From CAZDYP01 sp964509505 (GTDB lineage: Bacteria; Chloroflexota; Anaerolineae; JACRMK01): a DNA stretch of 19,948 bases. The stretch lies in NCBI GenBank assembly GCA_964509505.1, contig CAZDYP010000088.1, positions 1-19,948 of the forward strand, in the 5' to 3' direction. The translations under genes were made by a program, and so were the position numbers. Positions 14,112 to 19,948 of the stretch are shown here, in pieces. The stretch's first letter is position 1; every line of letters begins with the position of its first letter. The notes beneath the pieces were generated by a model. The model made no database searches. It saw only the letters and a list, made by a program, of their open reading frames with translations, and was not told the origin of the DNA.

Positions 14112-15470
14112 CTACGCCTTGATCAGCGCATCCGCAAACACGCCTGACCGCTCGCGCATGAACTGCGGCAACTGCGCGTTGACCTCGTTCTCGTATTTGC
14201 CCTTGAGCAAGCGGTCATAAAACTTGTAGTCAATGCCCTTCACCTTCTCGTCATTAGGGAAGCGATGGTAGTTATCTTTTGACATCTTGCTCTTGCCTTC
14301 CGCGATGAGCTGATAGCCGAGCGCGGAGCCAGGGTACGGCGCGTAATACGAAATCGAAGGCAGCACATACTTCATGCGTTTCAACATGCGAATCGTATCG
14401 TACGCATCTTCTTGCGTCTCGCCCGGAATGCCGAGCATGATGTTCGCCCAGAACTTCGGCGGGTTCTTGCCCTGCCGCTCGAAATCCTCTGAGATGCGGT
14501 TCAGGTGCTCAATGGCGATGTAGTTGTCCTCGGCGGTGCATTCCTTATTCAAAATTTTTAGCACCCGGTCACTGCCCGACTCGAAGCCAATCGAAATTGT
14601 GTGCCAGTTCGTCTCGCGCACCAGCGCCTCGAACAAGTCGGGCCATTGGCGCACGGTATCGCTGCGCCCCGCCGCCCAATAGGGCCAGACTTTATTTGCC
14701 TTGCGCGGATATTTTTCGACCCATTCGCGCAACCAGTGCGGTTGTTGGAAAAACATCGAATCGTGAATGACCACCGAACCGAGGGGACCGTATTTTTTGT
14801 CGAGGTAGTTCAACTCGTCAATGACCTGGTCAACGGGCTTGCGTCCCATGTTCGGGATGAACGACGCCTCATTACAGAAGACGCATTGCCACGGACACAC
14901 ACGGCTCGTGAGAGTCGTCGCCACAGGCCCCGGTCCCCATCCGCATTCCGGTTCGAGGGGCCATGGAAAATCGGGCAGCTGCGGATTGGGCCAGAGCTCA
15001 CGATCCATCAGGGGCCAGTCTGCCATGCCCTTCGCGCCAACGCCCATGATGACGCGCGAGAACGAGCGCGGGTCTTTCACGATGTCAATGATGTTCCCTT
15101 CGGCGGGGCCCTGCACGATGTAGTCGAACTCTTTGAGCGGCTCTAACTCGTCGAGCGCGACCGTCGCGTGCATGCCGCCGACGATGACCATGCCCCGCGG
15201 GTTGACCTTCTTGAAAATTTGCGCGGACTTGTAGGCGAAGGGGAACGTATAGCTGCGGACGTTCATTAACAGGATGTCATAGCCTTTGACGGCGCTATTT
15301 AAGTCACGCCAATTCGTGATCGAACGCAACGAGAACAAGTCGGTCGGCACGCCTTTCTGGTGCATGATGGTGCGTAATAAACCCAGACCGTGATCTTGCC
15401 AACGCTCATGCGGTCCCGACGGATTCACGAACACGCCAGGGTCGCCATTATCGAGCCAAAGAATTTTCAT
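14112..15470 (-). CDS. B12-binding-domain radical SAM protein
   Basis: This 452-aa protein has an N-terminal Rossmann-like cobalamin-binding-type domain (about 1-135) with VIVGGMHATVALDE at 95-108. A radical SAM core follows, with the cluster motif CPWQCVFC (Cys192, Cys196, Cys199). SIGFESGSDRVLKILNK (about 293-309) is the conserved GxESG block. NIMLGIPGETQEDAYDTIRM is the usual strand and helix near the end of the barrel. Cobalamin-binding radical SAM enzymes of this class methylate, ring-contract or otherwise remodel unactivated carbon; the substrate here is unknown. It has a proper AGGAG Shine-Dalgarno 9 nt before the ATG. Neighbours on the same strand are two small proteins and two peptidases, so a peptide or natural-product substrate is possible but unproven. 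The domain architecture is secure. Confidence 0.9.
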   Translation of the reverse strand: MKILWLDNGDPGVFVNPSGPHERWQDHGLGLLRTIMHQKGVPTDLFSLRSITNWRDLNSAVKGYDILLMNVRSYTFPFAYKSAQIFKKVNPRGMVIVGGMHATVALDELEPLKEFDYIVQGPAEGNIIDIVKDPRSFSRVIMGVGAKGMADWPLMDRELWPNPQLPDFPWPLEPECGWGPGPVATTLTSRVCPWQCVFCNEASFIPNMGRKPVDQVIDELNYLDKKYGPLGSVVIHDSMFFQQPHWLREWVEKYPRKANKVWPYWAAGRSDTVRQWPDLFEALVRETNWHTISIGFESGSDRVLKILNKECTAEDNYIAIEHLNRISEDFERQGKNPPKFWANIMLGIPGETQEDAYDTIRMLKRMKYVLPSISYYAPYPGSALGYQLIAEGKSKMSKDNYHRFPNDEKVKGIDYKFYDRLLKGKYENEVNAQLPQFMRERSGVFADALIKA

Positions 15471-15491
15471 GCGTAGTTGCTCCTAACATAG

Positions 15492-15576
15492 TTCACCGCA
15501 GAGACACTGAGAGGCAGAGTTTTTTCATATGATGTAGGGTCGGATTACCAATCCGACTTACAGACTCTGCGGTGAA
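15492..15576. repeat. Nested inverted-repeat element upstream of the radical SAM gene
   Basis: An outer 12-bp stem, TTCACCGCAGAG (15492-15503) with CTCTGCGGTGAA (15565-15576), encloses an 8-bp hairpin, GTCGGATT-ACC-AATCCGAC (15539-15557). The inner core, CGGATT-N3-AATCCG, is shared with the hairpin at 1309-1327 and with units of the array at 10230-10440. It is probably a mobile or amplified intergenic element. The rest of 15471-15691 holds only the Shine-Dalgarno of the radical SAM gene. Confidence 0.75.
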
Positions 15577-15691
15577 AATGAATCCAACCATGGACGAGTA
15601 GTGTAAATGAAAGCTACAAATAGACAAATTTCAACCAGCGTAGCAGAAGCGGATGTTATGCTGGCGTCAATTCTGCTTCCTCAGTAACGAT

Positions 15692-15895
15692 CTAAACTTC
15701 TACTTTCGGCATGTAACGCAGCAGCAGCGCCGTCACTTTCGCAAGCATGTCCGCTTCGACGTAGCCCATCACTGCTCCATTAGCAATGCCACAAGTGCAG
15801 TCTTGTCCCTGCGCTTCAAACAGCGCCACGAGTTCGTCTATGATGATATCGCCCGAGTTTTCTATCGAAGGTTGTGCTGCTTTAATCTCGTACAT
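15692..15895 (-). CDS. Small protein of 67 aa, function unknown
   Basis: This acidic protein begins MYEIKAAQPSIENSGDIIID and contains a CTCG motif (Cys33 and Cys35 region), a small Gly/Ala-rich stretch and a helical C-terminus ending MPKVEV. The start has no clear Shine-Dalgarno. It lies between the C39-like peptidase gene (59 nt away) and the radical SAM gene (221 nt away), all on the minus strand. It could be a peptide substrate of the neighbouring enzymes or an unrelated small protein. No cleavage site such as GG is evident, although a GA pair follows the Cys region. The family was not recognised. Confidence 0.5.
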   Translation of the reverse strand: MYEIKAAQPSIENSGDIIIDELVALFEAQGQDCTCGIANGAVMGYVEADMLAKVTALLLRYMPKVEV

Positions 15896-15954
15896 GATGA
15901 ATTAACATTAGCGCAGATTCGTGTGACAGCGTAGCGGTGCTGTGCATTCGCGGT

Positions 15955-17193
15955 TTACTTCTGCGGCGGCGCGACCGCCAAGCCATCATTCGATTGTTGC
16001 GCCCAAATCGCTAGAAACTTCTCCCAATCCACAAAATACTCGTACTTGCGATACCAATTCGTGTTCGTCGGTCCCAACACGTCGCGGACGACGACGCCAG
16101 CTTGATTGAAGCCGATGATGGTCACGGCATGGTCGTTGCCCAGCACCGTCTGATATGTGCGTCCATCGGGCAGCACCCACGTCGCGGGTTTGCCAGGCTT
16201 GAAGTCCGCCGTCGTTTTAATCCACACGAGCTGTCCCGCGCGCAATGCCATCTCGATGCCTGCGCGATTGTTCACGGGTGTGACCTTCAATTTATAATGC
16301 TCAAACACCTTCCGCATCGCCGCGCCGCTCATGCGCGCCAGATAGTTCTCGAAATTGCCTGACCAATACTGGCTGATGTCGCCGCCGTAAATGAAATAGC
16401 CTTTATCCGTCGTCTTCACCGACGGCTCGATGCTCTTGTCCACACCGACAATCTTCATTTGCTCATCCACGCTCACGTCGAAGCCATAAGTTTTCAACAC
16501 CACCCACGCCGCATCGAACTCACACGAATAGTGATACTCTTGATGCGCCTTCGTCGCCGCGCGCAAATACACCTCATAAGTGCGATTCTCAATCGTCGTC
16601 GCTTGTGGTCTGGGTGCAGGCACACGCAAGGCGCTATCTGGCGTGCGTGTGGGCGGCGCGACAGTGGGCGATGCAGCGNNNNNNNNNNNNNNNNNNNNNN
16701 NNNNNNNNNNNNNNNNNNNNNNNNNNNNNNNNNNNNNNNNNNNNNNNNNNNNNNNNNNNNNNNNNNNNNNNNNNNNNNTTGACGATGAGACTAGGGGCGT
16801 TGCGGAGGCTGTCGGGATTAAGGCTTCGTTAGCGGATGAGAGGGGCGGCGGTTCAGGCGTGAGCGTCAATGGGGCGTTGAGTGTAGCAATGGGAGGAAGC
16901 GGGGCGCTAATGGGTTGAATGAACAGACTGTGAGGCGTTGCCGATGGCGCGATACGTTTCGACGTGATGGCGGGCAACGGCGTCGGCTGTGCCATCACCA
17001 CAACATTCGCCCCATCTTGATCGTCTGGCATCAACGCCAACGCATCAGACACGCTGCCAAGCAACACGCCCCACACCCAAACTACATTGGCGATGAGGAA
17101 CGTCAGAACAGCAAGGTATTCCGGCGCAAAGTGTGCGCGTCTTGCTTTGCGGGCGCTGCGCATGGGGCGCGCAGCCGAATGAATCGAACCCAT
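15955..17193 (-). CDS. Membrane-anchored C39-like cysteine peptidase, with assembly gap in the linker
   Basis: A basic N-terminus and one transmembrane helix (about 26-47) are followed by a long Pro/Thr/Ser/Ala-rich linker. A C-terminal Peptidase_C39-like domain runs from about 200. Catalytic Cys224 lies in YHYSCEFDAAWVVLKTYG, His355 in GNDHAVTIIGF, and Asp371 in VVVRDVLGP. The domain would sit outside the membrane and could process a secreted peptide or cell-wall protein. It has no ABC-exporter domain, so it is not a bacteriocin transporter of the usual C39 kind. A run of 100 N (16679-16778) falls in the linker; frames on both sides agree only if the true gap is 1 modulo 3. The gene starts 9 nt after the M24 stop, and an AGGGG overlaps that stop as the ribosome site. 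Confidence 0.82.
   Translation of the reverse strand: MGSIHSAARPMRSARKARRAHFAPEYLAVLTFLIANVVWVWGVLLGSVSDALALMPDDQDGANVVVMAQPTPLPAITSKRIAPSATPHSLFIQPISAPLPPIATLNAPLTLTPEPPPLSSANEALIPTASATPLVSSSXXXXXXXXXXXXXXXXXXXXXXXXXXXXXXXXXXAASPTVAPPTRTPDSALRVPAPRPQATTIENRTYEVYLRAATKAHQEYHYSCEFDAAWVVLKTYGFDVSVDEQMKIVGVDKSIEPSVKTTDKGYFIYGGDISQYWSGNFENYLARMSGAAMRKVFEHYKLKVTPVNNRAGIEMALRAGQLVWIKTTADFKPGKPATWVLPDGRTYQTVLGNDHAVTIIGFNQAGVVVRDVLGPTNTNWYRKYEYFVDWEKFLAIWAQQSNDGLAVAPPQK
16679..16778. other. Run of 100 N inside the peptidase linker
   Basis: A placeholder of exactly 100 N. It lies in a low-complexity linker where repeated Pro/Thr/Ser codons could have broken the assembly. The number of linker residues is unknown. 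Confidence 0.95.
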
Positions 17194-17202
17194 GACCGCC
17201 CC

Positions 17203-18324
17203 TTACAGCAAGTGCGTCGTGATACGTTCTGCCCCATCCTGCGTAATCAAGAACGCATCTTCGAGGCGCACGCCCGTTTCGCTCGGTAAATAGATGCCCG
17301 GCTCCAACATGATGACCATGCCCGCCGCCAACGGCTCGTCGTTGTATGGCACGATGCGCGGCGCTTCGTGTCCTGATAAGCCAACGCCATGTCCACTGTG
17401 ATGCGGGTACACCACATGTCCTGAGCGGGCGATGAATTGGCGCAGCGCTTGATCAATTTCTTTGGCGACGGCGCCGGGTTTCAGCAGCGACGCGCCCAAT
17501 GCCAACGCTTCCGCGACGATGGCGCGCAATTCGGCTTGTCTCGTTGTTGGCTCGCCCACGTAATACGTGTTGCAACTATCGCTCCAATAACCATAGTGAA
17601 TCGTGCTGAGGTCAACGATGACCGAGTCGTTGGGGCGAAGCTCGTAGCCGAGGGGCCAGCCGCCGACGTTATTCTGCCGATAGCCGACGGCGCAATCGTT
17701 GCCCATCGGCACGCGGCAGCCGGCGGCTTGATGAATCGCCGTGTGCGCCGCCTCCCACACATCAATCTCCCGTTGCCCCGCATGGACGGCTTCGCGTGCG
17801 GCGCGCTGCCCAATGTCGGTCAAGCGAAAATTCACGCGCAATTTGGTGAGCTCTTCTTCGGTCTTGACCATGCGTAACGGCTTGAGCCAATCACTGATGT
17901 TCGTGAATGTCGCCGATGGCGCCGCTGCGCGCAACGCATCACACACCGCCGCCGTCACATCCGCGAGCTCGACGCCGACGTTCCCTTTTACGTTTGACCA
18001 CAACGGTTGCAATGCTTTGAGCAAATGCCCCAAGCCATCAATCGGTTGTTCGATGGTATAGCCAAGATACGTCACGAGTGTACCGTCGTCTTCATGCCCA
18101 AACGGCTCCGCAGCTTCGGCGAAGGCGTCCACGACAATCAACGTGAAGCGTCCGTCGGCATACCAAACGAGCGGGGATGCGCCCGCGAAAAAATTCGGCC
18201 CCGTCTGCACCGGCGCAGCAAATCCCGTCAACCATGTAACGCTGTGTGGGTGTGCGAACAGCGCGTAATCAAGCTGCTTCTCGCGCAACAATTCGCGCGC
18301 ACGTTGGCGCTGAAGATGGTGCAT
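17203..18324 (-). CDS. M24 family metallopeptidase (Xaa-Pro aminopeptidase-like)
   Basis: This 373-aa protein has a creatinase-like N-terminal domain (about 1-150) and a pita-bread catalytic domain. All five metal ligands of the family are visible: Asp238 (VIVDLS), Asp249 (SDSCNT), His312 (SGHGVGL), Glu341 (MLEPGIY) and Glu355 (VRLEDAF). It should be a soluble dinuclear-metal enzyme removing N-terminal residues, often before proline, or a related amidinohydrolase-like enzyme. A good AGGAG Shine-Dalgarno precedes the ATG at 18322-18324. It is followed 9 nt later by the C39-like peptidase gene, so the two are almost certainly co-transcribed. Whether they share a substrate is not shown. Xaa-Pro activity fits best but subfamily assignment is uncertain. 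Confidence 0.9.
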   Translation of the reverse strand: MHHLQRQRARELLREKQLDYALFAHPHSVTWLTGFAAPVQTGPNFFAGASPLVWYADGRFTLIVVDAFAEAAEPFGHEDDGTLVTYLGYTIEQPIDGLGHLLKALQPLWSNVKGNVGVELADVTAAVCDALRAAAPSATFTNISDWLKPLRMVKTEEELTKLRVNFRLTDIGQRAAREAVHAGQREIDVWEAAHTAIHQAAGCRVPMGNDCAVGYRQNNVGGWPLGYELRPNDSVIVDLSTIHYGYWSDSCNTYYVGEPTTRQAELRAIVAEALALGASLLKPGAVAKEIDQALRQFIARSGHVVYPHHSGHGVGLSGHEAPRIVPYNDEPLAAGMVIMLEPGIYLPSETGVRLEDAFLITQDGAERITTHLL

Positions 18325-18378
18325 AGTGATTCTCCTAACCCATGTTACGCGGAGGCGTCATGGCGAGCCGTTTCACGG

Positions 18379-18415
18379 CGAAGCAATCTCCTTGCACAAC
18401 AGGGAGGTTGCTTCG
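18379..18415. repeat. REP-like hairpin
   Basis: CGAAGCAATCTCC (18379-18391) pairs with GGAGGTTGCTTCG (18403-18415), with one G-T wobble and an 11-nt loop. It resembles the widespread GAAGCAATCTC-type intergenic palindromes; flanking TCATGGCGAG and CAATGACA segments also fit that family. It fills the 234-bp space between the isomerase and M24 genes, where no gene was seen. Confidence 0.75.
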
Positions 18416-18558
18416 CACACTGCATCCAGAGCGTGTCGAAGGAAACGCCTGCAATGACACTTCGGCAATCGTAATGTGAGCTCCTGAATCAATCGCTTGA
18501 GTGGGCAATTTTGTAACAAACAACGCGGGTGTTATGGTGACACAGCTATTTGCATCGG

Positions 18559-19320
18559 TCAAATGTGACAGAGTGTGTATGCCGCGCGCAACGCCGCCAA
18601 CGGTTCGCCGATAGGCACGAACTCTTGCCCAACGTATCCCGTGAAACCTGTGTCGGCGATGGCGCGCATGATGCTCACATAGTTGAGCTCTTGTGTGTCG
18701 TCGAGCTCGTGTCGTCCTGGATTGCCCGCCGTGTGATAATGCCCAATCCAAGCGTGATGCGTGCGGAGGGTGCGGATGAGGTCGCCTTCCATGACTTGCG
18801 CGTGATAAAGATCGTAGAGGATTTTGACGTGCGGTGAGGCGACGCGCTCGCAAACGCCGACGCCCCATGCCATACGATCAAATTGATAGTCGGGATGATC
18901 CACCTTGCTGTTGAGCAGTTCCATGACGAGCGTCACGCCTGCATCTTCGGCAAACCGCGCGACACGCTGCAAGCCTTCTATGGTCGTCGCTTGCCCCATC
19001 GCATCGTCCAAGCCATCGCGATTGCCGCTGAAGCAAATCAGATTAGGGACGCTCCACTTCACCGCCACCTCAAGGTTGTCGCGGATTTCACGCTCGATGC
19101 GGGCGTGGTTCGCGCGGCGGTTCAGCCCCGCGGGAATCGAATCATGCCCTCTGAGGGTAACGATCTCCAGCCCATGCTCTTTGATGATGGGATAGTGTTC
19201 AGGATCGGGCAATTCGATGCCTTGATAACCAAACGCGGCGGCGGCGCGCACGAAATCTGTAAACGCCACGCCGACTTGCTTGTAACACCACCATACGGCG
19301 GCTTGCTTGAATGAGGTCAT
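18559..19320 (-). CDS. Hydroxypyruvate isomerase-like / sugar phosphate isomerase-epimerase TIM-barrel protein
   Basis: This 253-aa AP-endonuclease-2-fold protein has the metal ligands expected from hydroxypyruvate isomerase: Glu134 (LVMELLN), Asp170 with His173 (LYDLYHAQ), His196 where E. coli Hyi uses Gln (HYHTAGNPGRHEL), and Glu233 (GYVGQEF). The GNPGRHELDDTQELNY block matches the Hyi-type signature. It likely isomerises a small sugar or hydroxy-keto acid. A clean AGGAG Shine-Dalgarno precedes the ATG at 19318-19320. It may be transcribed from the promoter at 19748-19776, through a MITE-like element and a heptad array. It is followed by a 234-bp spacer, so linkage to the peptidase genes is uncertain. 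A link to the distant lyase cluster is only speculative. Confidence 0.88.
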   Translation of the reverse strand: MTSFKQAAVWWCYKQVGVAFTDFVRAAAAFGYQGIELPDPEHYPIIKEHGLEIVTLRGHDSIPAGLNRRANHARIEREIRDNLEVAVKWSVPNLICFSGNRDGLDDAMGQATTIEGLQRVARFAEDAGVTLVMELLNSKVDHPDYQFDRMAWGVGVCERVASPHVKILYDLYHAQVMEGDLIRTLRTHHAWIGHYHTAGNPGRHELDDTQELNYVSIMRAIADTGFTGYVGQEFVPIGEPLAALRAAYTLCHI

Positions 19321-19331
19321 GGGTTGCTCCT

Positions 19332-19457
19332 AGTCATTAGTCGTTAGTCGCTCGTCGCTCGTCGCTCGTCGCTCGTCGCTCGTCATTAGTCGCTAGTCGT
19401 TAGTCCCTCGTCGTTAGTCACTTCACGTTTCACGCTTCACACTTCACGTTTCACGCT
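19332..19457. repeat. Heptad array of 18 in-register units
   Basis: Eighteen consecutive 7-nt units run without an indel. The first 13 are of the type (A/C)GTC(A/G)(C/T)T, including AGTCCCT, and the last 5 are TCACGTT, TCACGCT or TCACACT. Changes between units are mostly transitions at positions 5 and 6. The last unit contains the TGA stop (19451-19453) of the truncated gene upstream, and each of the five TCAC units carries TGA on the minus strand. Unlike the transporter arrays it has no clear opposite arm. Confidence 0.92.
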
Positions 19458-19567
19458 CTCCCCTTCAGCGCGTCGAAGTCGGCGTCCTTGTCTTGCAGCA
19501 TCGTGAAATGGAGGATGAGTTCGCGGGACAGGGTGGATTCCTTTAGAGAGTGTTTTAAAAGTGGCAT
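19451..19567 (-). pseudogene. C-terminal remnant of an unidentified gene, joined to MITE sequence
   Basis: A frame of 38 codons ends in TGA at 19451-19453. About 31 residues (19451-19545), including STLSRELILHFTMLQDKDAD, look like the true C-terminus of a protein. The first 7 residues, including the Met (ATG at 19565-19567), come from the end of the inserted element at 19546-19696. No Shine-Dalgarno precedes this ATG. Beyond the element no continuation of the gene is seen, so most of it appears lost. The original family is not recognised. Confidence 0.55.
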
Positions 19568-19696
19568 GGCTGGGCGATTAGAAATCGCTGCAACCCATAG
19601 CCCCATCAGCCTACGCTGATATTTCGTAGTCCGCGTAGGCGGACTTTGCTCTGGGTAGCCGCGAATGTCATTCGCAAGGGCTTTTAAAACACTCTC
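19546..19696. mobile_element. 151-bp MITE-like element with 16-bp perfect terminal inverted repeats
   Basis: The ends GAGAGTGTTTTAAAAG (19546-19561) and its exact complement (19681-19696) are flanked on both sides by TTA (19543-19545 and 19697-19699), as expected of a 3-bp target duplication. Inside are two hairpins, AGTCCGC-GTAG-GCGGACT (19628-19645) and GCGAAT-GTC-ATTCGC (19661-19675), and no transposase. The ends and TNA-type duplication recall IS5-family relatives (recalled, not searched). Three copies of ACTCTCTT (19691-19714) run out of the right end, so the right-hand TTA could also be part of that repeat. Confidence 0.8.
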
Positions 19697-19747
19697 TTAC
19701 TCTCTTACTCTCTTACGCAAGCAGATGCGAGCAGGCTGTGTGGTGAA

Positions 19748-19776
19748 AGTATAAGAGGCGCAAGAAGGAATGTCAA
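19748..19776 (-). promoter_or_regulatory. Near-consensus sigma-70-type promoter
   Basis: On the minus strand there is a perfect -35 TTGACA (19771-19776), a 17-nt spacer and a -10 TATACT (19748-19753, 5/6). Transcription would start near 19741 and run through the MITE-like element and the heptad array toward the isomerase gene. It was probably the promoter of the gene now reduced to a remnant. Confidence 0.75.
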
Positions 19777-19870
19777 TGCAAAATTCAGCGCTTCACTTTC
19801 TCCATTTAGCAATAGCGCAAATTTTGACAGCGCGCAGCTCCAAATATAAAATCACAGCCACAATTACATA

Positions 19871-19948
19871 TTAACCGAGCGTATCGAGCTCAGCAAGCAC
19901 GTCAAGCACGTCAAGCACGTCAAGCACGTCAAGCACGTCAAGCACGTC
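19871..19948 (-). CDS. Possible C-terminus of a gene with a three-residue Asp-Val-Leu repeat
   Basis: Read from the right edge, the minus strand is open and gives six Asp-Val-Leu triplets followed by AELDTLG and TAA (19871-19873). A 9-nt period keeps any frame intact, so an open frame is expected even in non-coding repeat. The similar composition of the following residues is weak support for coding. The start is outside the window. Confidence 0.3.
   Translation of the reverse strand, partial: DVLDVLDVLDVLDVLDVLAELDTLG
19894..19948. repeat. 9-nt tandem repeat at the window edge
   Basis: CAAGCACGT is repeated six times without change (19894-19947) and continues out of the window. The exact identity of the copies implies recent expansion by slippage, unlike the degenerate 7- and 8-nt arrays elsewhere. 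Confidence 0.95.

Noticed and set aside
15955..17193. C39 bacteriocin-processing ABC exporter
   Set aside because: Only the peptidase domain is present; there is a single membrane helix and no ABC ATPase motif.
19546..19696. Intrinsic terminator for the gene upstream of the isomerase
   Set aside because: The long complementary ends are 119 nt apart, have flanking TTA repeats and enclose separate hairpins, which fits a mobile element better than a terminator.

Overview
The window looks like part of a Chloroflexota-type genome, probably a scaffolded metagenome assembly. The two runs of exactly 100 N (7939-8038 and 16679-16778) look like scaffold placeholders. The phylum is an inference from moderately high GC, many short hairpin repeats, heptanucleotide-type intergenic arrays and a lipoprotein with a Pro/Ala linker. 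No rRNA, tRNA or CRISPR was seen.

Region 1 (131-12490, minus strand, transcribed right to left) is one catabolic cluster. A putative promoter at 12691-12719 leads through a long 5' leader, holding a 31-bp tandem duplication, into an SBP_bac_5 lipoprotein. It is followed by OppB- and OppC-type permeases, OppD- and OppF-type ATPases, a small membrane protein, two tandem heparinase II/III-like lyases without signal peptides, and a D-2-hydroxyacid dehydrogenase. The simplest reading is uptake of an oligosaccharide, probably uronate-containing, by a peptide-type ABC importer, then cleavage in the cytoplasm and reduction of a 2-keto acid. The substrate is not known.

Region 2 (12491-13827) holds a divergent flavin reductase on the plus strand with a promoter so close to its ATG that the mRNA may be leaderless. 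After it come a short overlapping ORF, a gene-poor stretch and a strong bidirectional terminator at 13689-13727.

Region 3 (13828-19320, minus strand) carries a hydroxypyruvate-isomerase-like TIM-barrel protein, an M24 metallopeptidase followed 9 nt later by a membrane-anchored C39-like cysteine peptidase, a 67-aa protein, a B12-binding-type radical SAM protein and a 68-aa protein.

Region 4 (19321-19948) holds a heptad array, the C-terminal remnant of a gene cut by a 151-bp MITE-like element with 16-bp perfect terminal inverted repeats and TTA flanks, a near-consensus promoter, and a 9-nt tandem repeat at the window edge.

The most unusual signal is a set of five intergenic arrays built from 7-, 8- or 8/9-nt units, each largely or wholly filling the space between a stop codon and the next start codon. 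Four are split into two roughly complementary arms (giant imperfect hairpins). In three of them the array begins at the base next to the downstream ATG, leaving no Shine-Dalgarno sequence, and in four the upstream stop codon lies inside the terminal repeat unit. The unit sequence differs from spacer to spacer while the architecture is kept.
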